From positions 186,001-250,000 of the forward strand of contig CAWDVA010000005.1 in NCBI GenBank assembly GCA_963805645.1: a DNA stretch of 64,000 nucleotides, given 5' to 3'. The translations under genes and the position numbers were made by a program. Below, piece by piece: positions 56,897 through 64,000 of the stretch. Position 1 is the first letter of the stretch, and each line of letters begins with the position of its first letter. The notes beneath the pieces were generated by a model. That model had not been told where the DNA came from, did no database searches, and worked only from the letters and a program-made list of their open reading frames with translations. The stretch is from CAVXEH01 sp963805645. GTDB lineage: Bacteria; Chloroflexota; Limnocylindria; QHBO01.

Positions 56897-58441
56897 TCAT
56901 GGTCGGGTTACCAGGCTGCGCCCGGTCATGGCCGGGCCGGGCGGAATGCCCATCAGGTCACAGATCGTGGGGGCGACGTCGGCCAGGATCCCGTCCGCCA
57001 GGCGTGCGCTGGCAAAGCCCGGGCCCACGAGCGCCAGGGGCACCGGCGAGGTGGTGTGCTTGGTCTGCGGCTGCCCCGACTCGTCGCGCATCTCCTCGAC
57101 GTTCCCGTGGTCGCCGGTGACGAGCAGGGCGCCGCCCGCGGCCAGGACCGCCTCGACCACCCGGGCCAGGCAGGCGTCCACGAACTCCACGGCCTCCACC
57201 GCGGCGTCCCAGACGCCCGTGTGCCCCACCATGTCGGGATTCGCGTAGTTCACCACGATGAAATCGAAGGAGCCCGAGCGGATGCCCGCCACCAGCTCGT
57301 CGGTGATGGCCGCCGCCGACATCTCCGGGGCGTGGTCGTAGGTCGGCACATCGCGCCGCGACGGCACCAGGATCCGCTCCTCCCCGGGGAGCTGCGCCTC
57401 CACGCCGCCGTTGAAGAAGTAGGTGACGTGGGCGTACTTCTCCGTCTCGGCCACGTGCAGCTGGCGCTTGCCCAGCCGCGACAGGTACGCGCCCAGCGAG
57501 TCGATCTCCAGGGGCGGAAACGCCACCGGGACCGGCAGCTCGTCGGGCGACTGGTACTCGGTCAGGGTGCTCACCAGCAGGTCAGCCGGCCGGCCGCCGC
57601 GATCGAAGGCAGTGAAGTCGTCGAGGGCCAGCGCCTGCGTCATCTCCCGCGCCCGGTCCGCACGGAAGTTCATGTGGACCACCGCGTCGCCGTCGCTGAT
57701 CGCGGGCGTGCCGCTCACGACGGTGGGCTGGATGAACTCGTCGCTCTCGTCGCGCGCATAGGCCGCGGTGACCGCGTCCTTGGCGGACGGCGCCTGCAGG
57801 CCCTCCCCGTGCACCAGGGCGTCCCAGGCCCGCTTCGTGCGCTCCCAGCGCTTGTCCCGGTCCATGGCGTAGTAGCGGCCCGAGACGGAGCCGATGGTGG
57901 CCTTCCCGGCGATTCGCTGCTGCAGGTCGGGCACGAACTCGATCGCCGAACGCGGCGGCGTGTCGCGACCGTCGGTGAAGGCATGCAGGATCACCCGGTC
58001 GGGCGGCAGGCCCGCCCGATGGGCCAGCTCCACCATCGCCTCGATGTGCCCGTCCACCGCGTGGATGCCTCCCGGACCCACCAGCCCCATCAGGTGCAGG
58101 CGGGCCCCCCCGCGGTCCGCGTGCCCGGCGGCCGCGCTGAGCACCGGGTTCTCGAAGAAGCTGCCGTCCTCGATGGCCCCGGTGATCCGCGGCAGGTCCT
58201 GGAGCACGCGGAACCCCGCGCCCAGGTTCAGGTGCCCCACCTCGGAGTTGCCCATCTGGCCCGGCGGAAGGCCGACATCGGTCCCGGCCGCCTGGAGCTG
58301 GCTGACCGGCCAGTGCGCGCGAATGGCGTCCCAGGTCGGCATGCGGGCCGCCAGCAGCGCATTGCGCTCCGGGTCCTCGTTGATGCCGAACCCGTCAAGG
58401 ACGCAGAGGACGACGGGCCGCGGCACACGCGCATCGATCAT
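56897..58441 (-). CDS. gpmI: 2,3-bisphosphoglycerate-independent phosphoglycerate mutase
   Basis: GpmI (514 residues) swaps 3- and 2-phosphoglycerate using two manganese ions. It has VVLCVLDGFGINEDP at the start, the catalytic Ser66 in MGNSEVGH, HAFTDGRDTPP, MNFRADRAREMTQAL, and the metal-binding NYANPDMVGHTG and TGDHGNVEEM near the end. ATG 58441 overlaps the tpiA stop by four bases (ATGA), so the longer frame is ignored. It is in the RapZ-YvcK-WhiA-TpiA-GpmI-SecG series. Confidence 0.96.
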   Translation of the reverse strand: MIDARVPRPVVLCVLDGFGINEDPERNALLAARMPTWDAIRAHWPVSQLQAAGTDVGLPPGQMGNSEVGHLNLGAGFRVLQDLPRITGAIEDGSFFENPVLSAAAGHADRGGARLHLMGLVGPGGIHAVDGHIEAMVELAHRAGLPPDRVILHAFTDGRDTPPRSAIEFVPDLQQRIAGKATIGSVSGRYYAMDRDKRWERTKRAWDALVHGEGLQAPSAKDAVTAAYARDESDEFIQPTVVSGTPAISDGDAVVHMNFRADRAREMTQALALDDFTAFDRGGRPADLLVSTLTEYQSPDELPVPVAFPPLEIDSLGAYLSRLGKRQLHVAETEKYAHVTYFFNGGVEAQLPGEERILVPSRRDVPTYDHAPEMSAAAITDELVAGIRSGSFDFIVVNYANPDMVGHTGVWDAAVEAVEFVDACLARVVEAVLAAGGALLVTGDHGNVEEMRDESGQPQTKHTTSPVPLALVGPGFASARLADGILADVAPTICDLMGIPPGPAMTGRSLVTRP

Positions 58442-59220
58442 GCCGGCGCGACCTCGCGCTGTGCCACCGCCGCAGCGCCGATGGCGACGAATCCGTCCGT
58501 GTCGAGCGAGGCACCGCCCACCAGGGCGCCGTCGACGTCGGGCTGCGAGAAGAACTCGGCGGCGTTCGCGGCCGTCACGCTGCCGCCGTAGAGGATGGGC
58601 ACCTCGGCTGCGGCATCGGCCCCGCCAACCTCGGTGAGGATGGCGCGGATCTGGGCCGCCACCTGCTGGGCGTCCGCCCCGGATGCCGCGTTGCCGGTGC
58701 CGATGGCCCACACCGGCTCGTACGCGATGGCCAGTCCGCTGCCGGTGATCGCGCCAAGCATGCCGATCGCAGCGCGCAGCTGGCGATCGATCACCGCCTG
58801 GGTCTCCCCCGCCTCGCGTTGCTCGATCCGCTCGCCGATGGCCGCGATGGGCCGCAGACCGTGCGCGACGGCGCTGGCGACCTTCTCCCCGACGCGCTCG
58901 TCGGTCTCGCCGTCGTACTGGCGCCGCTCCGAGTGGCCGAGAATCACCCACCCGGCGACGCCGGACAGCATCAGGGGTGACGTCTCACCGGTGAACGCGC
59001 CCTTCTCGCGGGACGCCATGGTCTGCGCCCCGACCTCGACCCGGCCTGACACCACGGCGGCGACCGCCTCGAGCCAGATCGTGGGCGGGCAGACCACGGT
59101 CGTGATCGGCAGGCCGGCCATGCGCTCGGCGACCGAGGAGGCGAGCGCGAGCGCAGCCGTCCGCGCGGTCGGATTCATCTTCCAGTTGCCGGCGATCACC
59201 GGCGTTCGGTTCGGGTTCAC
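58438..59220 (-). CDS. tpiA: triosephosphate isomerase
   Basis: TpiA (260 residues) interconverts dihydroxyacetone phosphate and glyceraldehyde-3-phosphate. Catalytic residues Lys14 (GNWKMN), His96 (LGHSERR) and Glu168 (AYEPVWAIGTG) are present, plus LYGGSVTAANAAEF and VGGASL. The position normally held by a conserved Cys, next to CxGE, is Ala127 (IAAIGERIEQRE). The start is GTG 59220, which overlaps the whiA stop by four bases (GTGA). It has a slightly longer tail than usual. Confidence 0.95.
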   Translation of the reverse strand: MNPNRTPVIAGNWKMNPTARTAALALASSVAERMAGLPITTVVCPPTIWLEAVAAVVSGRVEVGAQTMASREKGAFTGETSPLMLSGVAGWVILGHSERRQYDGETDERVGEKVASAVAHGLRPIAAIGERIEQREAGETQAVIDRQLRAAIGMLGAITGSGLAIAYEPVWAIGTGNAASGADAQQVAAQIRAILTEVGGADAAAEVPILYGGSVTAANAAEFFSQPDVDGALVGGASLDTDGFVAIGAAAVAQREVAPA

Positions 59221-60125
59221 GATGCCGCCCTCCGTGCTCTGCGTCGTGTCGCGGCCTGGTCGTGCTCGTCGCCCTCGGCAAGCTCCACGAGCCTCCGGAG
59301 GCGGTAGTTCGTCGCCGAGCGGCTGACGCCCAGCGCAGCCGACAGTGTCTCAAGGTCTGCCTCGGGCTGCAGCCGACGCTGACGAGCGGCGGCGCGGAGG
59401 CCCTCCGGGAGCGCCTCGAGCCGAGCGGACTGCTGCAGGGCGGCAATGGCCCGCAGCTGGCGGTCGGCCGCGCGGACCGTGCGGCCCAGGTTCGCCTCCT
59501 CCGCGTTGACGAGCCGGTTGAGGCGGTTCTGCACGTCACGGCCGACGCGGCTCGTCTCGAAGTCGAGCAGGCCGCGGTTGGCACCCGCCAGCTGGAGGAG
59601 AGTCGCGATCTCCTCCCGCCCCTTGAGGTAGACGACCCAGCGGCCGCGGCGCTCGAGCACACCGCCGTGCACACCGCTGGCGGCGAGACGTCGGAGAAGC
59701 TCCGCAGCGCGCCCGCGATCGCGAAGGACGAATTCGACATGGGGTCCCTTCGCGGCGAGGGAGATGGAGCCGCCGCCCAGCAGGACGCCGCGAAGGAAGG
59801 CCCGGTGGTCACATGCCGGCGCCGTCTCCCATTTCCAGGCGGCCACCCGGGCGTCGTCGAGCCCGACGACCAGGTGGTGGCGGCCCCGACCGCGCGCCAT
59901 CCGCCCGGGCCGGGCTCCCGTCGCCGCGGGGTGCGGGCCGGACGTCTCGACGCCCAGGAGACCTGCGAGCTGCACCGCTATCCGGGCGGTCGCGTGGTCG
60001 AAGGTGCTGACCCCGGCCTCGGTGCGGTCGGCCCACAGGAGGCCCGCCAGCTCGGCGCGCCGGCAGCAGGTCCGCGCGGGAACAATGCGGGCAAGCTCGC
60101 CCTTTACCTCGCTCGCGACGAGCAT
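59217..60125 (-). CDS. whiA: DNA-binding/sporulation-type regulator WhiA
   Basis: WhiA (302 residues) has a degenerate LAGLIDADG homing-endonuclease fold followed by a helix-turn-helix. Visible motifs: VKGELARIVPARTCCRRAELAGLLWA, the FLRGVLLGGGSISLAAKGPHVEFV region, NRLVNAEEANLGRTVRAA, and the HTH ETLSAALGVSRSATNYRLRRLVELAE. It regulates division and chromosome genes in Gram-positives. It lies in the conserved RapZ-YvcK-WhiA order, 10 bases after yvcK, and overlaps tpiA by four bases. ATG 60125 is the chosen start; no strong Shine-Dalgarno sequence. Confidence 0.95.
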   Translation of the reverse strand: MLVASEVKGELARIVPARTCCRRAELAGLLWADRTEAGVSTFDHATARIAVQLAGLLGVETSGPHPAATGARPGRMARGRGRHHLVVGLDDARVAAWKWETAPACDHRAFLRGVLLGGGSISLAAKGPHVEFVLRDRGRAAELLRRLAASGVHGGVLERRGRWVVYLKGREEIATLLQLAGANRGLLDFETSRVGRDVQNRLNRLVNAEEANLGRTVRAADRQLRAIAALQQSARLEALPEGLRAAARQRRLQPEADLETLSAALGVSRSATNYRLRRLVELAEGDEHDQAATRRRARRAAS

Positions 60126-60135
60126 CGGGTCCCGA

Positions 60136-61458
60136 TCAGGAGGCCCGGGCCTGCGGCCGGGCGATCCGGCGCGTCCGCGGATGCTCGACGCGATCTTCCT
60201 GCTGGAGCCGCATCAACGCAGCGGCGAGCTTCGCGGGATCGTGGCGATGGGCGTTCGTCACATCGACCAGGTCCTCCTCGACCACGACGACCGGCAGCTC
60301 CTCGAGTCGACGGGCGTCGATGACCACCGGCTGGCCCTCCCAGCCTTCGGGCCGGCGGGCGTCGCGGTTCCGGTTCAGCAGGACGTAGTCGATCAGCCCT
60401 TCCCCGGTATGGGCGAAGAGCGCCTCGAGGTGCTCCGCGGCAGAGAAGGCGGTGGTCTCGCCGGGCTGGGTGGCGACGTTGCAGACGTACACGCGTTGGC
60501 CCGGCGCGGCCATCAGCGCGTCACGGATATCGCTGATCAGGAGGTTCGGAAGAACGCTCGAGAACAGGCTCCCGGGGCCGATGACGATCATGTCGGCCTC
60601 CAGGATGCGCTCCAGGGCCTCCGGGTTGGCGCGCACGTCGGCCGGCTCGATGAAGACGCGCTCGATCGGCTCCTCGGCGGTGCCGACGCCGACCTGGCCG
60701 TCGATCCGCCGTCCCGACGAGAGCCGCGCGGAGAGGTTGAGGGGCACACTCGTGGCGGGCAGCACCTGCCCGCGGACGGCGAGAACCCGGTTCGACTCGC
60801 GCACCGCCTCCTCGAAGTCGCCGGTGACGGCCGTCATGGCGGCGATGAACAGGTTCCCGAAGGCGTGGTCGTCGAGGCCGGATCCCGGCGGGAATCGGTA
60901 CTGCATGAGCTGGGTCATGAGCGGCTCCGCGTCGGCGAGGGCGGCGATGCAGTTGCGGATGTCGCCGGGCGGCACGATCCCCAGCTGCTGGCGGAGACGC
61001 CCGGAGGACCCGCCATCGTCGGCGACCGCCACGACGGCGGTGATGTTCGCGCTGTAGGCCTTCAGGCCGCGCAGGAGGGTCGACAGGCCCGTTCCACCGC
61101 CGATGGCCACGATCCGCGGTCCACGGGCCAGGTAGCGCTTCGTGTAGAGCACCTCCAGGACGCTGTCGCCGCGGGCGACGAACGGCGACACGATGCTGCG
61201 CATGAGGCCCCAGACGCCGAGCGCGGTGATGACCAGGCCCGCGGTGGCCACGACGACGGCCCGGATCGGCCGCTCGAGCCCGGCGCCGGTCAGCCAGTAG
61301 ACGATGGCGATGTTGTCGGCGTTCAGGCGCCGGTACAGATCGACGAGGAAGATCGCCGCGCCCAGGCCCAGGATGGTGATCCCCAGGAACGCCAGCAGCA
61401 GCCAGCGCTTGAGGTGCATGCCCGGGTAGAGCCAACGGGGCAGCCGCCGCCGCTTCAT
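60136..61458 (-). CDS. yvcK: YvcK/CofD-family gluconeogenesis factor, membrane-anchored
   Basis: A 440-residue YvcK, a UDP-sugar-binding regulator needed for growth on gluconeogenic substrates. The CofD-like domain starts about residue 110 with RIVAIGGGTGLSTLLRGLKAYS and has VAVADDGGSSGRLR, GDIRNCIAALAD, GNLFIAAMTA and MIVIGPGSLFSSVLPNLL. Unusually, two transmembrane helices (about residues 18-40 and 65-90) come first, so it should be on the membrane. ATG 61458 overlaps the rapZ stop by four bases. The genes whiA and rapZ border it as in most Gram-positives. Confidence 0.93.
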   Translation of the reverse strand: MKRRRLPRWLYPGMHLKRWLLLAFLGITILGLGAAIFLVDLYRRLNADNIAIVYWLTGAGLERPIRAVVVATAGLVITALGVWGLMRSIVSPFVARGDSVLEVLYTKRYLARGPRIVAIGGGTGLSTLLRGLKAYSANITAVVAVADDGGSSGRLRQQLGIVPPGDIRNCIAALADAEPLMTQLMQYRFPPGSGLDDHAFGNLFIAAMTAVTGDFEEAVRESNRVLAVRGQVLPATSVPLNLSARLSSGRRIDGQVGVGTAEEPIERVFIEPADVRANPEALERILEADMIVIGPGSLFSSVLPNLLISDIRDALMAAPGQRVYVCNVATQPGETTAFSAAEHLEALFAHTGEGLIDYVLLNRNRDARRPEGWEGQPVVIDARRLEELPVVVVEEDLVDVTNAHRHDPAKLAAALMRLQQEDRVEHPRTRRIARPQARAS

Positions 61459-62435
61459 CGCTCGAGCTCCCGGTGGAACACGCTCACGCTGGTCCCGTCC
61501 CGTCCCTTCAGGCGCCCTGCCAGCTCCTCGGCGAGCGCGATGGAGCGATGGTAGCCGCCCGTGCAGCCCAGGGCGACGACGAGGTGCGCCTTCCCCTCCG
61601 CTCGGAACGCGGGGACGGTGAGGTCGAGCAGCTCCTCGACGAGCTCCAGGAAGCGATGGGCCCGGGGCTGCCCGAGGACGAACTCCCGCACCGGGGCCTG
61701 GAGCCCCGAGAGGGGCTTGAGGTCCGGCACCCAGTAGGGGTTGTTCAGGAACCTGACATCAAACACGAGGTCCGCCTCGAGCGGGACGCCGAACTTGAAG
61801 CCGAAGGTCACGATCTCGATCTGCAGGACGTCGGCCGCCGAGCGCGTCGGGACCAGCCGGAAGAGGCGCTCCTTGAGCTGCCCGATCGACAGGCCGCTGG
61901 TGTCGACGACGTGGTCGGCGAGCACGCGCGTGGCGCGCAGCCGTTCGCGCTCCTCCGCGATCGAGGCCTGGACTCCCGCCCGCGACAGCAACGGGTGCCG
62001 GTGCCGCGTCTCCGCGAAGCGGCTGACGATCACCGCGTCACTTGCCTCGAGAAAGATGACGATCGGCTCGGCACCGTGCTGCGCCAGCGCGGCGCGTGCG
62101 CGCTCGATGGATGGCGCCGGGTCGCCGCCGCGAATGTCCAGCACCAGCGCAACGTCGCGAAATCGCTCGGGGTTCGCCGCCCGCAGCTCGATGAAGCCAT
62201 CGAGCAGGTCGGTGGGAAGATTGTCGATGCAGGCAAAGCCGAGGTCCTCGAAGAGCTTCGTGGCCTGGCTCTTTCCGGCACCGGAGAGGCCGCTGAGGAT
62301 CACGACCTGGCCGGCCGGTTCCTCCGGCGGAACCGCCGTCGAACCCGTCCGTGGTCGTTCGCGCACGGGTTGCCCGGGCGGCGCAGCGGGACGCTCCGCC
62401 CGCCGCGTGGCTCTGCTTTCGGCACTCCGAGGCAC
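61455..62435 (-). CDS. rapZ: RNase adapter protein RapZ
   Basis: RapZ (326 residues), a P-loop protein; in E. coli it controls GlmZ decay, and in Gram-positives it is less well understood. P-loop GLSGAGKS (residues 49-56), DNLP (CIDNLPTDLLDGF), the RHRHPLL segment, FDVRFLNNPYWVPDLKPLSG and GCTGGYHRSIALAEEL are all typical. An N-terminal stretch of about 40 residues, basic and Pro-rich, precedes the P-loop. The start GTG 62435 has GGGAG seven bases upstream. It overlaps yvcK by four bases. Confidence 0.95.
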   Translation of the reverse strand: MPRSAESRATRRAERPAAPPGQPVRERPRTGSTAVPPEEPAGQVVILSGLSGAGKSQATKLFEDLGFACIDNLPTDLLDGFIELRAANPERFRDVALVLDIRGGDPAPSIERARAALAQHGAEPIVIFLEASDAVIVSRFAETRHRHPLLSRAGVQASIAEERERLRATRVLADHVVDTSGLSIGQLKERLFRLVPTRSAADVLQIEIVTFGFKFGVPLEADLVFDVRFLNNPYWVPDLKPLSGLQAPVREFVLGQPRAHRFLELVEELLDLTVPAFRAEGKAHLVVALGCTGGYHRSIALAEELAGRLKGRDGTSVSVFHRELER

Positions 62436-62468
62436 GCGTATCTCCCGTGGGTTTGGCGGTCGCCTGCG

Positions 62469-62496
62469 AGTATAGCCGCGCCATCGGCACCGTCAG
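62469..62496 (-). promoter_or_regulatory. probable rapZ operon promoter
   Basis: CTGACG (62491-62496), 16-base spacer, TATACT (62469-62474); 34 bases before the rapZ GTG, at the end of the deacetylase gene. Confidence 0.45.
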
Positions 62497-63476
62497 GCGG
62501 GTGCTTCCGATCCCTGGCCGGCCACGCCCGACAAGAGCCCTTCCACGGTCGCCGCCACGGAGTCCCGCAGCGCCACGAGGTCATAGCCGCCCTCGAGCAC
62601 CAGTGCGACGCCCCCCAGGGCGTGGCGCCGCGCGAGGGCGCCCACCGCGCGCGCCACCTGGCCGTAGCCCGCATCGGTCAGCGAGAGATGAGCCAGCGGG
62701 TCCTCGCGATGCCCGTCGTAGCCGGCGGAGATCACCACCGCATCCGGTGCGAAGTCGTCGACCTCGGGCAGCAGCCGGCCGGTCCAGGCCTCGACGAACG
62801 CGGCGTCGTCGGTCCCCGGTGCCAGGGTCAGGTTGTGCATGGTCCCAAGCCCGGCGCCGCGTCCCCTATCGCCCGGGGCGCCCGTCCCCGGATAGAGCGG
62901 TCGCTGATGGGTCGAGGCATACAGCACCTCGGGGTGATGGTCGAAGATCTCCTGGGTGCCATCGCCGTGGTGGACGTCCCAGTCGAGAATCGCCACGCGA
63001 TGCGCCGCGCCCGAGCGCAGGAGCGCCTCCACGGCAATCGCGACGTTGTTCAGCAGGCAGAAGCCGCCCGCGCGGCGCGACCCCGCGTGGTGGCCGGGGG
63101 GCCGCACCGCCGCGAAGGCAAGCGTGGCCTCCTCTCGCGCCACCGCCAGCACCGCGTCTCGCGCGCCGCCCGCGGCGAGCCGCGCGGCAGCCATCGTGCC
63201 CGGCACCACGTAGGTGTCGGCATCCACCCACCCGCCACCGGCTCCCTCGAAGGCGTCAAGGGCGGCGACGTACTGCGGATCGTGGACCGCCTCGATGGTC
63301 GCGGCGTCCGCGGCGGACGGCGAGCGTTCCTCCACCTCGGCGCCGGCCAGCTCGGCGCCCTGGTGGACCCCGTCGATCACCGCTCGCAGCCGGTCCGCTC
63401 GCTCCGGGTGACCCGGCGCGCCATGCCGCTCCATTGCCGGGTCGGTCAGGAGGAGAACCCGCCGTGCGTCGCTCAC
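62493..63476 (-). CDS. AcuC-like histone-deacetylase-family protein
   Basis: A 327-residue zinc-dependent deacetylase of the HDAC superfamily, like AcuC. It has PGHPERADRL at the start, the VRPPGHHA motif (H129/H130), NNVAIA, DWDVHHGDGTQEIF with zinc ligands D167 and H169, STHQRPLYPGTG and SAGYDGHREDP with the third zinc ligand. Substrates could be acetylated proteins (AcuC deacetylates acetyl-CoA synthetase in Bacillus) or small acetylated compounds. The GTG start 63476 overlaps the tatC stop by four bases (GTGA), so it is coupled to tatC. It is not next to the acs gene here. Confidence 0.9.
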   Translation of the reverse strand: MSDARRVLLLTDPAMERHGAPGHPERADRLRAVIDGVHQGAELAGAEVEERSPSAADAATIEAVHDPQYVAALDAFEGAGGGWVDADTYVVPGTMAAARLAAGGARDAVLAVAREEATLAFAAVRPPGHHAGSRRAGGFCLLNNVAIAVEALLRSGAAHRVAILDWDVHHGDGTQEIFDHHPEVLYASTHQRPLYPGTGAPGDRGRGAGLGTMHNLTLAPGTDDAAFVEAWTGRLLPEVDDFAPDAVVISAGYDGHREDPLAHLSLTDAGYGQVARAVGALARRHALGGVALVLEGGYDLVALRDSVAATVEGLLSGVAGQGSEAPA

Positions 63477-64000
63477 TTGCGGATGAATCGGATGATCTGC
63501 AGCGAGGCTTCGAAGAGGACGTACATGACGGCCGACAGCACGGAGGGAGAGAACGGGTCGCCACCCGGTGTCACGACCACGGCGAAGATGACGATCCCCA
63601 CGATCACGAAGCGGCGCTGGGCGGCGATCCGCCGATACGACAGGATCCCGACCCGGGCCAGCGCGATGAGCACGATCGGGAACTCCATCACCAGGCCGAA
63701 GGCCAGCATCATGGTGGTGACGAACCCGAGGTACTCGTTGATGGTCAGGAGGGGCTGGAGGCCCGCATCGGCATAGCCGAGCAGGAACGCCAGGGCAAAC
63801 GGGATGATGAAGTAGCCGACTCCCATTCCCAGCACGAAGAGCGCCAGGCCGGCAAAGAGAAGCGGCCACACGATGCGCCGCTCTCGGCGAGTGAGGCCCG
63901 GCGTCACGAAGCGCCAGACCTGGAAGAGGATGACCGGCATGGCCAGAGCGATGCCCACGAAGACCGCAACCTTGATCTGTGCCGCGAAGCCCCCGCCCAC
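63473..64000 (-). CDS. tatC: TatC, Sec-independent protein translocase (N-terminus cut off)
   Basis: The last 175 or so residues of TatC, the core of the twin-arginine protein export system. The gene continues beyond 64000. Visible parts include KVAVFVGIALAMPVILFQVWRFVTPGLTRRERR and helices to the end, with the FALAFLLGYADAGLQPLLTINEYLGFVTTMMLAFGLVMEFPIVLIALARVG segment. The GTG seen at 64000 is internal. The tat signal-carrying substrates are not in view. It overlaps the deacetylase by four bases. Confidence 0.93.
   Translation of the reverse strand: MGGGFAAQIKVAVFVGIALAMPVILFQVWRFVTPGLTRRERRIVWPLLFAGLALFVLGMGVGYFIIPFALAFLLGYADAGLQPLLTINEYLGFVTTMMLAFGLVMEFPIVLIALARVGILSYRRIAAQRRFVIVGIVIFAVVVTPGGDPFSPSVLSAVMYVLFEASLQIIRFIRK

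Noticed and set aside
58819..58850. TIM with Ala at the conserved Cys position
   Set aside because: Catalytic Lys, His and Glu are intact; this change affects stability more than catalysis in known mutants, so it is only noted in the gene entry.
1..64000. CRISPR arrays, insertion sequences and rRNA genes
   Set aside because: None were seen: no repeat-spacer array, no transposase motif and no rRNA-like sequence.

Overview
The window is a gene-dense, high-GC bacterial chromosome segment made almost entirely of core housekeeping genes. About 50 of the roughly 55 protein genes lie on the minus strand in long operons with frequent 4-base start/stop overlaps and many GTG or TTG starts. Gene content points to a Gram-positive-like or monoderm lineage with an actinobacterial/Chloroflexota flavour: WhiA next to RapZ and YvcK, a SepIVA/DivIVA-like coiled coil beside DUF177 and rpmF, a DUF3352 protein, a DUF4015 lipoprotein, an N-terminally membrane-anchored YvcK, a T-box in front of ileS, and a zinc-ribbon/cyclase/AAA/TPR protein. 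My best guess is Chloroflexota; this is inference, because no rRNA or other taxonomic marker was compared.

Layout. 1-240: end of a lytic transglycosylase gene. 244-6962: the rpsP-khpA-rimM-trmD-(acs-satP)-rplS-rnhB-yraN ribosome/RNA cluster, with acetate genes inserted in the middle. 7010-21920: a DUF3352 protein, ffh, ftsY, smc, rnc, acpP, nusB, plsX, rpmF, yceD, a SepIVA-like gene, coaD, rsmD and recG; rpmB diverges at 22068. 22273-36950: a T-box-controlled ileS, then lspA-rluD-gmk-priA, def-fmt, and a zinc protease-rlmN-rpe-DUF4015-dtd run. 36954-43295: a PH-like membrane protein, a glycosyltransferase, ilvE, a CaCA exchanger and the rpsF-ssb-rpsR operon. 43499-53645: the accessory part, with a CpaE-like ATPase, tRNA-Leu, a KaiB / half-KaiB / PAS-GAF-EAL operon, a divergent class III cyclase, and a 1.3-kb segment bounded by a 54-bp repeat derived from tRNA-Cys that carries a lipoprotein. 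53920-56554: seven tRNAs around htpX and lemA. 56644-64000: secG, gpmI, tpiA, whiA, yvcK, rapZ, an AcuC-like deacetylase and the 3' part of tatC.

How the parts work together. Most genes serve translation (ribosomal proteins S16, S18, S6, L19, L28, L32; RNA modification; start-methionine processing; tRNAs), protein export (SRP, FtsY, SecG, TatC, LspA), chromosome maintenance (SMC, RecG, PriA, SSB) and envelope/lipid synthesis (PlsX, ACP). The acs-satP pair with AcuC forms an acetate-use theme. The KaiB/EAL operon and the divergent cyclase suggest a small signalling island linking a clock-like fold to two second messengers.

The most interesting items are: (i) the KaiB plus half-KaiB plus PAS/GAF/EAL operon without kaiC in view; (ii) an IleRS whose HIGH motif reads GVHH, the swapped form associated with strong mupirocin resistance, controlled by a T-box; (iii) the tRNA-Cys-derived direct repeat and its 1.3-kb cargo; (iv) a perfect palindrome placed between the -35 and -10 of the acs promoter; (v) a recurrent TATACT -10 box and two probable leaderless mRNAs. 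Promoters and terminators were found by eye, and no database search was run.
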